From: Oscillochloris sp.
GTDB taxonomy: Bacteria > Chloroflexota > Chloroflexia > Chloroflexales > Chloroflexaceae
Reading direction: 5' to 3'
Assembly (NCBI GenBank): GCA_012032775.1
Contig: JAAUQO010000003.1
Span: 1 to 64,000, forward strand
Length of the DNA stretch: 64,000 bases
Of this stretch, positions 55,850 through 64,000 are shown one piece after another. The notes beneath the pieces are model-generated. The model saw only the letters and a program-made list of their open reading frames with translations, searched no databases and was not told where the DNA came from. Position 1 is the stretch's first letter; each line of letters begins with the position of its first letter. A program made the translations under genes and the position numbers.

Positions 55850-56248
55850 ATGTTCAAGGGGTTTCGTGACTTTATTTTGCGCGGCAATGTACTCGATCTA
55901 GCGGTGGGTGTGATAATCGGCGCTGCATTTGGCGCCATTGTGAGTTCATTGACCGCCGATATCCTGACACCGCTGATCGGTGCCTTGTTCGGCCAACCCG
56001 ACTTCTCTCAGGTGCAGCTTGGGCCGCTGATGATCGGCAATTTCATCAATGCGATCATCAACTTCCTGCTCACGGCGGCGGCGCTGTATTTTCTTGTGGT
56101 TGCGCCGGTAAATGCGCTTGCCGCGCGCAACGCGCCCGAACCGCCGCCGCCGCCCGCTACCAGGCTCTGCCCTGAGTGCCTGAGCAGCGTACCGGCTCAG
56201 GCCCGGCGCTGCGCCTTCTGTACCAGCGAGTTAGCGTTGGAAGCCTAA
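55850..56248 (+). CDS. mscL: Large-conductance mechanosensitive channel with C-terminal zinc ribbon
   Basis: 132 residues. MFKGFRDFILRGNVLDLAVGVIIGAAFG, given in parts as the amphipathic start and TM1, and a second helix (FINAIINFLLTAAALYFLVVAPVNAL) are diagnostic for MscL, which opens on hypo-osmotic shock. After a Pro-rich linker the usual C-terminal helix is replaced by CPECLSSVPAQARRCAFC, a four-cysteine zinc-ribbon-like motif. AGGAGG lies nine bases before ATG 55850. Confidence 0.92.
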   Translation: MFKGFRDFILRGNVLDLAVGVIIGAAFGAIVSSLTADILTPLIGALFGQPDFSQVQLGPLMIGNFINAIINFLLTAAALYFLVVAPVNALAARNAPEPPPPPATRLCPECLSSVPAQARRCAFCTSELALEA

Positions 56249-56261
56249 CGGCCCGTATGGC

Positions 56262-56289
56262 GTAGGGACGCAGCCGGTTGCGTCCCTAC
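56262..56289. terminator. Shared terminator hairpin of mscL and the Fur-family gene
   Basis: GTAGGGACGCA (56262-56272) pairs perfectly with TGCGTCCCTAC (56279-56289), between two convergent genes. Confidence 0.7.
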
Positions 56290-56292
56290 CCC

Positions 56293-56742
56293 TTATCGAC
56301 AACGCTCGCAGCGCCCATACAACTGCAACAGGTGGCCCTCAATCGCGAAGCTCGTCTGGCGGGCGAGTTCATCCACCAGCGCATCGACGACACAACCCTC
56401 GAAGATCACAACTGCGCCGCAATTGGTACATACCAGGTGGTGCATATGGCCGGGATAACTCGCTACATAGCCATCTTCACCGCCCTGAGCGTGGATCCGG
56501 GCGACCCAGCCGGTTGTGTGAAGTTGTTCCAGGGTGCGATACACCGTCGCCCGGCCGGTTTCCGGCAATTCAGCATACAATTGTTCGGCGGAAAAAGGGG
56601 TGCGAAAGCGAACGATTGCCGCTAACACCCGCTCACGCGGTTCGGTGATCCGTAGCCCCGCCGACTGCCATGCCCGGCGTACTGCTGCGGTCCAGACATC
56701 GGGGCGTACAGCAACTGGCTGCGACTGTGCGGATTCATTCAT
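56293..56742 (-). CDS. Fur-family transcriptional regulator
   Basis: 149 residues. A winged helix (LRITEPRERVLAAIVRF, ATVYRTLEQLHTTG) is followed by the dimerisation part with metal ligands HMHHLVCTNCGAVV, and a final CERC that forms the structural zinc site with CxxC. Fur, Zur and PerR types cannot be told apart from this. It lies downstream of rpsR on the same strand. If it is Zur-like, the neighbouring ribosomal protein and CobW-type gene could be targets, but no binding site was identified. Confidence 0.88.
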   Translation of the reverse strand: MNESAQSQPVAVRPDVWTAAVRRAWQSAGLRITEPRERVLAAIVRFRTPFSAEQLYAELPETGRATVYRTLEQLHTTGWVARIHAQGGEDGYVASYPGHMHHLVCTNCGAVVIFEGCVVDALVDELARQTSFAIEGHLLQLYGRCERCR

Positions 56743-56822
56743 GGCTGATCAATGCGCGATGCCTGGACAGCCCAGCACCAGAGGTGCGGCAGCCAGGCAT
56801 CAGACGAGGCGATGCTACGGAA

Positions 56823-57071
56823 TTACGAGCGGACGTGCGACGGTGCGGCCGGAAGCAACGACAGATGCCGGGCGCGCTTGATCGCCACCGAGAGGCGGCG
56901 CTGCATTTTGGCCGTGACACCGGTGCGGCGGCGCGGCAGGATCTTGCCCTGGGCCGTCACATACTTCTGCAGCCGCTTGATGTCTTTGTAATCGGGCAAA
57001 ATACCAAGCTTGGTAAATTCACACTCACGACGGCGCCCACGGGGCCGTCCGCCAATTCTCGGTCGGCGCAT
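56823..57071 (-). CDS. rpsR: Ribosomal protein bS18
   Basis: 82 residues: basic N terminus with one cysteine ([11 protein letters not shown]), then [22 protein letters not shown] (split over two helices) and [25 protein letters not shown], the standard bS18 sequence. GGAGAGG precedes the ATG. The CxxC-type zinc motif seen in some bS18 proteins is missing, so this is the Cys-minus form. The usual neighbours rpsF, ssb and rplI are not adjacent. Confidence 0.95.
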   Translation of the reverse strand: MRRPRIGGRPRGRRRECEFTKLGILPDYKDIKRLQKYVTAQGKILPRRRTGVTAKMQRRLSVAIKRARHLSLLPAAPSHVRS

Positions 57072-57127
57072 ATGTTCCTCTCCAATAGGACTTTGTGTCC
57101 ATCACAATCACTAGCAAACCGGCGTCC

Positions 57128-57136
57128 AGTATACCA
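57128..57136 (-). promoter_or_regulatory. Extended -10 promoter of rpsR
   Basis: TGGTATACT on the minus strand, 57 bases before the rpsR start, identical to the -10 at 36971. The rest of the 57137-57490 gap shows no gene or clear structure. Confidence 0.5.
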
Positions 57137-57490
57137 CAGGTTGCAAGGCACTGTTGAGCGGTCGATAATATGGCGCACTGCGGCAGGGACGTTTTGGCTG
57201 GATGCTGACCCTGGCGGCACTGCTGAATACCGGCCTGATGACGCCTAAGATGCAGCCGTTTGATCTGCGGCCTGCCTGAGCGATGCGCTGCATCTGCTAT
57301 AGCAAGCTGCCTGATGCGTGATGCCTGAGCGCGCTGCCGCGCGGCTCGCCAGTCGGGTATGCGCTCCGCGATCAGGCTCAAGCGTTGTGCTCCGCGATTA
57401 TAAGCCACCATGCCGCATAATCGCGTGGGCAATTGCGCCGCGAAGTTTATCGCCTGCGTGGCGGTTGTTTCGCATTAGGCTCCAGAACTA

Positions 57491-60400
57491 TCAAGCCGGA
57501 GATTCGGTGTTGGGCGCGGGGCGAAGCGAGATATGATGCGGAATGGGTGCAGCGGCGGCATCCTCGGCATCGATCATTTCCTGCACCTCGTAGCGTTTCT
57601 TGAGCAGCGTTAGCGCTTCGCCAAAATGCACGCGAATATCGCTCACCATGGCGCGGATTTGCTCGGCCGAGGCGCCGGCGACGCGAGCCTCCAAGGCACC
57701 GCATGCTTCACTCAAGCACTCCGCCCCTACCTGGCTGCTCCCGCCGCGTAACATATGGGCGATGTGGCTAACGGCATCGCGATCGAGCCGATCGCTTGCC
57801 GCTTCCAGTTCATCTAATTGCTGGGGGAAGACAGCGGCAAACAGGCCGATCAGGCGGCGCAGTTGTACATGGCCGCTGGCGCCGGCATGTTGCGCCAGGG
57901 TATCGAGGTGCGCCCAGTTGATCGTTGCGGTCTGCGGCGCGACATTCAGCACGCTGCGCAGTTGATCGATGCGGATCGGTTTACTGAGGTAATCGTCGAG
58001 GCCGGCTTCGAGGTAGCGATCACGATCACCGGCGATCGCCGAAGCTGTCAGGGCGATAATATGCGGTTGCACAATCTGATCGCCGCGGGCGCGTATCGCA
58101 CGGGTTGTTTCCACGCCGCTTATCCCCGGCAGTTGAATGTCCATCAGGATGGCATCGTAGGTTTTCTGCTCCAGGGCGGCAAGGGCTGCCTCGCCGCTCG
58201 CCACAATGTCGGCCGGGCATGCGAGTTGTTCAAGCATGCTGCGGATCACCATCTGGTTGATCGGATTGTCTTCAACCACCAGCAGGTTGCGCGGGCTGCG
58301 GAAACGCGCCGCCGGAGCGCTGGTACGGATCGGCGCCTGACCGACCGTAATCGGCAGGTGCAAACTGAAGGTCGAGCCGAAGCCGGGTGTACTAACCACC
58401 GCCAATCGGCCGCCCATCAATGTTGCAAGTTGGCGACTGATACTCAAACCCAAGCCTGTGCCGCCCTGGCGCTGACGGGCCTGGCCTTCATCCTGTACAA
58501 TGGTGCGAAAATCGCCTCAAGCTGATCACTGGCGATGCCGATCCCGCTATCACTGACCAGAATGCTCATCTCGCCGGTATCAGCCTGATAGCGAGCTTCG
58601 ATCGCCACATAGCCGCCGGGCGTAAACTTGATCGCATTCGCCAACAGATTCACCAGAATCTGCCGCAGACGCATGGCATCGCCGAGCACATAGTGCGGTA
58701 ACGCCGGTGCGATCGTGATCCGCAGATCCAGCCCCTTCTCCTCGGCTTTCTGGCGTATCAACAGCGCCGATGATTCAATCGCGCCGCGGATATCGAACGG
58801 TTTGCGATCGATATCCAGATGCCCGGCCTCGATACGGGCCAGATCCAGGATATCGTTCACCAGGCCCAACAATGTTTCACCGCCGATCATAATTGTCTCA
58901 AGGGCGGCCTGAGTTTCAGCAGGTAACGAGGATTCGCGCAGTAATTCCGCCATCCCAATCACCGCGTTGAGCGGCGTGCGGATCTCGTGACTCATATGGG
59001 CTAAAAAGGCTGATTTGGCGCGATCGGCGGCAGCGGCCACAGTGGCGGCATGCCGCAGTTGTTCGGCAACGCGTTCGCGCTCCGTTACATCGCGAATCAC
59101 AACCAGCACCTCGGTTGCGTTGATCGGTGCTAATCGGGCTTCGTAGATCGCCTGATCGGCCGGACTACCGGCATGCAATTCGCATTGCTGAACGGCGTTG
59201 GAGCGGCAGGCTGCGGTTGCTGCCTGGCGCAAAATTTGAACCGAAGTATCTGCGATCAGGTGATCGATGCTCAGGATCTCGTGTCGTTCCGCCTCGGCTA
59301 CGAGCCGGCTGTCGGGCGTCAGATGCAGATCGCTGAGCCGGCCATCGGCGTGGAGGGTGAAAAGTGGATCGGGCATTGCGTCGCGCACAGCTCGCAAATG
59401 CGACTCACGTTGTTGTAAGGCTTCCAGTGTTTCCAGGCGGCGGACAAACGACGCGATCATCTCGGCGGCGGTGTTCAAAAACTGCACCAGCGGCGAATCC
59501 CATTCGCATGGCTCGCGGCGTTCGCTGACGCCGATATGCCCCCAGAGCCGTTCACCAAGGAAGATCGGCACCGCAAGCCACGACAGGATCATGTTCCGGT
59601 CGAACATCGCCTGAAACTGTGGATAGTCGCGGTAGCGTCCGGCTGTCGGCCCGCCGAAGGCCCGCCGCGCATGGAGTGCGGCGATCAATTCCGGCGGCGC
59701 TTCGCCCCAGGTTACCGGAACCAGCAGCGGTTCCGGATCGTGGGGCGCCACTGTTGCCGCCAGACAACTCATCTGCGCATTGGCTTCAAGCGAGCTGTAC
59801 TGATAGACCACCACCCGGCTTACGTCCAGGGCGCTGCGCAATTCGGCGATAGCGTCCGTCACATTCGCCGCCAGATCTTCGGCGGCGGTGCTGCTGGCCA
59901 GCAACACCTGTGAACAACGGGCCAGCGCTTCGGCATAGCGCAATTGGCGCGCCAGATTGGCTTCATTGGCCTTGCGCCGGCTGATGTCGCGGGCCAGACC
60001 CACCAACCCGATCAGCTTGCTGTTGTCGTCGTACACCGGCGTGCGGCTGCTGTCGAACCAATATTGTTGCCCATCGGGGCCGCTAATCAGGCGCTCGGCA
60101 TAATAGTTCTGCCCATACTCGAATACATGTTTGTCGCCGGCGGTAATAAAATCGGCCAGGTTGGCCGGATAAAGTTCGGTCGCCGTACGCCCGATCATGG
60201 CATCGCTGCTGAGGCCATGAAATTGCGCCAACGCTTCGCTTACCAGCAGGTAGCGCCCGGCGCAATCTTTTAGCCAGAACTGTTCGGGAATCGTGCGCAA
60301 AATCAATTTAATCTGGCGTTCCAGGATTTGCAGCCGTTCCTCATCGGCCCGGCGGGCGCTGATATCCTGGTACAGGCTGATCATCCCCACAAAGTTACCG

Positions 60401-61101
60401 TTCGGCATATAGACCGGCGCCAGGGCAATATCGCTCCAAAATGATCTGCCGTCGCCACCTTGCAGACAAAGCACCGCCTGGGTTGCACGGCGTTCATGCA
60501 GCGCCGCCTGTAAGCGCTTCACCGCCGTCGGATCGCTGTCGGGGCCAAAAAGCATACGAAAATCGTATCCGATCAGTGCTTCAGGTGGGTAGCCGCTGAT
60601 CGCGCCGAAGGCCGGGTTTGCATAGCGTACGGTGAATTGTGCATCGTCCGGGCTGGAAAACGTCATCCCGATCGGCATCGTCATCACGGCCGCCAGCATC
60701 GCCTGTTTCTCGCTCTGGGCACGCTCCAACTCGGCTTCGCCGGCTGCCACGCGCTGCCGCAATTGGTTGCGCTGTTGCCAGAGTAGCCCGGCCAGGCCGA
60801 GACTCAAAAGGTACATCGCGATCCACTCGAACCACGCCGGTTCGGCCACGCCCAGGCTCAAGAGTCCATAAAACAACCCTGCTGCGATCGCGATCCCGAT
60901 GTTCGCCCCCAGCGAGCAATACAGCGCTCCCAGCAGCACAGCCGCCACCGGGATCAAGGGCATGCCGAAAGCCGTGCCGGAAAGCAGTACTGCCGCCGCA
61001 GTCAATGCAACCCAGGGCGCAAAGCGCACAAAGATACGGCGTAAACCGTTGTGGCGTGATTCGATCGGTGGTTGTGGAGAGGCTCCGGTTAAACTGCTCA
61101 T
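57491..61101 (-). CDS. Hybrid sensor histidine kinase with Cys-less LOV-like PAS, receiver and Hpt; frameshifted
   Basis: Joined across one missing base, about 1203 residues. Order: four membrane helices (about 28-108); a LOV-like PAS (about 140-250); PAS (about 260-380); GAF (385-560); a third PAS; HisKA ([16 protein letters not shown]); HATPase (LLANAIKFTPGG, SDSGIGIA); receiver (LLVVEDNPINQMV, DAILMDIQLPGISG, SKPI); and Hpt (HIAHMLRGGSSQVGA). The first frame ends in an artificial APLYRMKARP tail. Adding one T in the TT at 58500 restores APFVQDEGQARQRQGGTGLGLSI. In the LOV-like domain GRNCRFL is GYDFRML, so the flavin-adduct cysteine is Phe at about 181. It is a paralogue of the kinase at 47707. 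Confidence 0.87.
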
Positions 61102-61611
61102 GTCTCAGGCTTGTGATAGCGCCGACGATGTTATGCCGGCCAGGCTAAGTGTAGCAGAGCACATGCAATAGCTTGCAACCGACCCTGGAAGTGTTCCAGT
61201 GCTGCATCATCGCAATGAGAAGTTGGAGTGGTGGTTGATGCAGTTATCGGCGGGGTTGCCGGTGTACCTATATGGATGATATGGCAAAACCGGGTTTTTG
61301 GGAAATGATTTGCATCATAACACAATCTTGCGCGGCACTTGTTGCCTAAGCGCCAAGTATGACGGCCCCTACACAGGCCGCGCCGCCACACACCTGGGTC
61401 TGCGGCATTGACAAGCGCACGATCGGGTGTGTAATTTTCATAATATAGATTTACTTTTCACGATATGGAAAACTATGCAACCGCCATCGGCGCTGAACGG
61501 CCTGTTCATCCCTTAAACCCGGCTGAGGGAGACCCGGCGCGCAACTGTGGCCGGCGAAACCTTGTTGGGTTATGCAACGCCGCAAGCACATTCCTTTGTT
61601 AGCCGGTGTCG
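61102..61611. other. Intergenic region without recognised gene
   Basis: The 510 bases between the GT-C-like gene end and the hybrid kinase start hold only short, unsupported frames. It should include the hybrid kinase promoter, but no convincing box was found. No repeat or RNA gene was seen. Confidence 0.5.
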
Positions 61612-62827
61612 CTATCGGGTGTGCTGGGATGAACCAATAGTTGCGCGTTGAATCCATCGGATCAGGGCGACCATCCCAACACCCGCATACAGAATCAGAA
61701 TGAACTGGAGTGGCCAGCGAAACCGTCCTAATCCAAAAAAAGGGAGGTAACTGCACAGATTATAGGCAAACAACATCCAGAGGATAAGTAATCGCGGTTG
61801 GTGGCGGGTCATCAGCGATCTACTCCCGACACCGGCGGCTCCCAATACCATCCAGTAATAGCTGTTGGTTGTCCAAGAAATGATCCGCTCAAACGGAAGC
61901 ACCGGTGACGCGGTCGTGCTCGCAAAAATCCAGGTCTGCCATTCTTCCCAGCGCATCAAATACCAGAGTTTCGCCGGCACTAATTGAAGGGCGCGCATTG
62001 GATGCTCCCGGATCCAGGCCATGGCTGCCTCGCGGGCTAGGGCATCATTCTGCGCATCTAAGTAGGCATGCGGGGGATAGACATAAAACCCGTCGGCGCG
62101 GGGGTTATTCCCAATCCACAAATTCAGTCCGCTGTTGCGGGCAATCGGCACGAACTCACCGACCGCGAGACTCGTCGCAAGCACCCACGGTGTAATCAGC
62201 AGGATCGCCAGCCCTTGGCTCAGGATCAATGGCCCGAAGCGCATGGCCCGAAGCGCATGGCCCGAAGCGCGCCTGGGCGGGAGCAAGTGCGTGGTGCATA
62301 ATCCAGAGGAGGCACGGCAAGAGCAGCCAAAAGGGTCGCATCAGGCTGATCAATGCGGTTAACACACTGATTTGAACCACATGCGCCACCCTCCACCGTG
62401 GCTGGATCGCAACGATCACACTCCAGATGAGCAAAAATTGCAGCCAGACCTCATACATCAACAGAGTATTCACGAGAATATAGGAGGGCATCCCCGCGAT
62501 AAGCCACATACTCGCCCAGGCAATGTGGGGATCAAATAATCGATACGCGATCCACCCGATCAGCCCGATGGTGAGGCATGAGATGAGCGTATTAAACACG
62601 AGACCAACGACGACTTGACTGCCAAAGACGGTATATAGGACACTGAGCGTGAACGGCCATCCCGGTGGCCATAACAAATCACGGTAGGTTCCTGATTGAA
62701 CCAAAGTGACGGCGATCTGATGATAATGGAGTTCATCGACAAAAGGTTGGTGCGGATGCACCAAGAACCAGCCGATGCGCAGCAGCGCGCCGACCAGAAT
62801 GGGCCATCCATAGACAAGGGGGCGCAT
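61612..62827 (-). pseudogene. GT-C-like polytopic membrane protein, frameshifted by a 14-bp triplication
   Basis: The first frame (start ATG 62827, or TTG 62875) has membrane helices and the loop FVDELHYHQIAVTL followed by DLLWPPGWPFTLSVLY, the pattern of GT-C glycosyltransferases of the ArnT/PMT kind, where the acidic DE lies in the first outside loop. It goes out of frame at three tandem copies of a 14-base unit (62229-62273). The second frame continues LILSQGLAILLITPWVLA to 61612. Removing two copies gives ARFGPLILSQGLA and a continuous protein of 395 residues from ATG 62827 (411 from TTG 62875). The function is inferred from the fold pattern only. Confidence 0.6.
62230..62271. repeat. 14-bp tandem repeat, three copies
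   Basis: ATGGCCCGAAGCGC is repeated three times without interruption. Fourteen is not a multiple of three, so each change in copy number shifts the reading frame of the membrane protein gene. One or four copies give an open frame; the three seen here close it. Confidence 0.9.
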
Positions 62828-63024
62828 AGCGATGACCGCCTGAACAAGAGCAACACGACGCTCAAGGGGAAACAATAGCGAAACCGGCGCTGCTTGTCAA
62901 ACCGCGTGTAGCGCGATGCCGCTGGCGCGGCCCTGACCTGGGCGCGAGTCTGCCAGGTTATGCTTGCCGGATCGTCGTTCCGTTCTAGCGGTGTTGCCTG
63001 CGGCGCGGCTAAAGCGGGATGTTG

Positions 63025-63077
63025 GGATGCCTGCCATGCAGTGTCTGGCGACGACGTGTACAGTCCGGCAGGCATCC
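63025..63077 (-). terminator. Hairpin downstream of the secreted protein gene
   Basis: GGATGCCTGCC (63025-63035) pairs perfectly with GGCAGGCATCC (63067-63077) around a long loop, 14 bases past the stop at 63091. The adjacent 62828-63024 holds nothing else recognised. Confidence 0.4.
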
Positions 63078-63090
63078 GCTACGTTTGGGG

Positions 63091-63843
63091 CTACGATTCC
63101 ATCAATTGCGGCAAGAACAACCGATTCGGAGCCTGGCGAACCTGTACCTGGGTGTTGACGGTAAAGCGATTGTTGTCGGCGCGCAGATCGACCTGATTAT
63201 CACCAAGGCTCACATCCCAGGTGTACTGGAAGGCTTCGGTAAAGCCGGGATTGAGCTGAGCGCGGATCAGAAAGCCCTGTGGCACACCGGCATTGAGCGT
63301 CAAGATCGTACAGGTAAGCTGCGGCAGATCACGGGTATTGCAGTTCGGATTGTTGCTGCTCAGAAACTTGATCGCGGGCGGCAATGTGGTCGTCAACACC
63401 ACCTGGCGGGCCGTCGCATTGGCTATGTTCCGCAGTTCGACGTTATAGGTGAGAAACCCGGCCGGCTCCACCGGAAATGGCTCGGCGAAGATGTTGTAGA
63501 TCTCAACATCGGTATTATCGCCATTGGTAACGAGCACATAGAAACTGCCCTGCACCTGCTGATCGCCTGCGCCGGCCGTACAATCGACGCGGGTTGCGCC
63601 CGGCTCAAAGACCGCACCGCTCTCGGGCATGCAGGCAACAAAGGTATCGGCCGGGGTGACCCCAATATTGTAGTCGTAATTGACACTGGTGGGGCCAACT
63701 GATTGCACAACCACGTTCTCATCGCTGAACGAGAGCGTGATTGGTTCCTGCGCGACGGCGCGCTGGTTCAGGGCTGAGAGCAGTACAAGCAGCAGGACGG
63801 TAACGCTACTGAAACGGATAACCGACATCCATCGCGTGTCCAT
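63091..63843 (-). CDS. Secreted protein with HYR/DUF11-like domains
   Basis: 250 residues from MDTRWMSVIRFSS, with AGGAG seven bases upstream. A signal peptide (hydrophobic 9-26, cleavage after AVA) precedes a domain with TRVDCTAGAGDQQVQGSFYVLV, like HYR modules, and a DUF11-type strand set (FLTYNVELRNIANATARQVVL, TLPPAIKFLSSNN). The chain ends NRLFLPQLMES, close to the ending of the remnant at 14629. Surface adhesion or cell-wall association is plausible, not shown. Its short leader carries an 8-bp hairpin. Confidence 0.62.
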   Translation of the reverse strand: MDTRWMSVIRFSSVTVLLLVLLSALNQRAVAQEPITLSFSDENVVVQSVGPTSVNYDYNIGVTPADTFVACMPESGAVFEPGATRVDCTAGAGDQQVQGSFYVLVTNGDNTDVEIYNIFAEPFPVEPAGFLTYNVELRNIANATARQVVLTTTLPPAIKFLSSNNPNCNTRDLPQLTCTILTLNAGVPQGFLIRAQLNPGFTEAFQYTWDVSLGDNQVDLRADNNRFTVNTQVQVRQAPNRLFLPQLMES

Positions 63844-63866
63844 GGGGTTCTCCTGAGACGGCAAGG

Positions 63867-63889
63867 AGGGCCGTCCGCGAAACGGCCCT
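63867..63889 (-). promoter_or_regulatory. Leader hairpin upstream of the secreted protein gene
   Basis: AGGGCCGT (63867-63874) pairs with ACGGCCCT (63882-63889), seven-base loop, about 13 bases upstream of the ribosome-binding site. The remaining sequence to 64000 has no recognised feature. Confidence 0.4.
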
Positions 63890-64000
63890 GCTTTTGGGAT
63901 TTGCGCTTCTGCGCTTTGGAAGGGTAAGGCTACGTTACGCAGATGATCAGGAGATGAATCGTGACTGCGGGTGAAGATGGCAATCTTTTCACCTTAGTCT

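Overview
The window comes from a GC-rich bacterial chromosome, most likely a filamentous anoxygenic phototroph of the Chloroflexales (Chloroflexota). The main evidence is a magnesium chelatase H subunit (bchH), multidomain sensor kinases, WD40-fused signalling proteins, and an 80-residue-class peptide of the kind I know as the Os1348 family, named from Oscillochloris. The genus is inference. No rRNA, tRNA, CRISPR array, prophage or insertion sequence was seen.

Region by region: 1-9.8 kb holds glycerol and dihydroxyacetone metabolism (glpB fragment, glpC, dhaM, dhaL), interleaved with a Ser/Thr kinase-WD40 protein, a YbdK-type carboxylate-amine ligase, an acyl-CoA dehydrogenase and a primary-type sigma factor. 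9.8-16.8 kb has a second acyl-CoA dehydrogenase, a secreted propeller, thiamine pyrophosphokinase, a scar where two divergent genes have both lost their 5' ends, a CrtC-like lipoprotein and a CobW-type GTPase. 16.8-20.7 kb is the most unusual locus. It has a class I isoprenoid-synthase-like protein, a small NHLP/Nif11-like leader peptide with its own promoter, a membrane SpoIIE-type phosphatase and a protein with the DxDD signature of class II terpene cyclases, all on the minus strand. 21-29 kb carries a large extracellular nuclease, ruvB and envelope proteins. 29-36 kb holds bchH behind an operator-like palindrome, then a solute-binding lipoprotein coupled to a Cache-HAMP-STAS sensor. 36-47 kb has a 38-bp perfect palindrome between divergent genes, an NmrA-like reductase, a xanthine-dehydrogenase-type molybdoenzyme split over two strands, a TIR-WD40 protein and a TetR regulator. 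47-61 kb contains two paralogous hybrid histidine kinases, a diguanylate cyclase response regulator, an MBL hydrolase, a MutS-like ATPase, mscL with a zinc ribbon, a Fur-family regulator and rpsR. 61-64 kb has a GT-C-like membrane protein knocked out of frame by a 14-bp triplication, and a secreted protein.

Six genes (sigma factor, CrtC-like, CobW-like, a small membrane protein, bchH, the second hybrid kinase) are each interrupted by what looks like one inserted or missing base, often in a short homopolymer. Sequencing error is the simplest explanation. I annotate these as single genes with a frameshift. The 14-bp triplication is different in kind and may be real. Many promoters here share an extended -10 element (TGnTAtaaT) without a clear -35.
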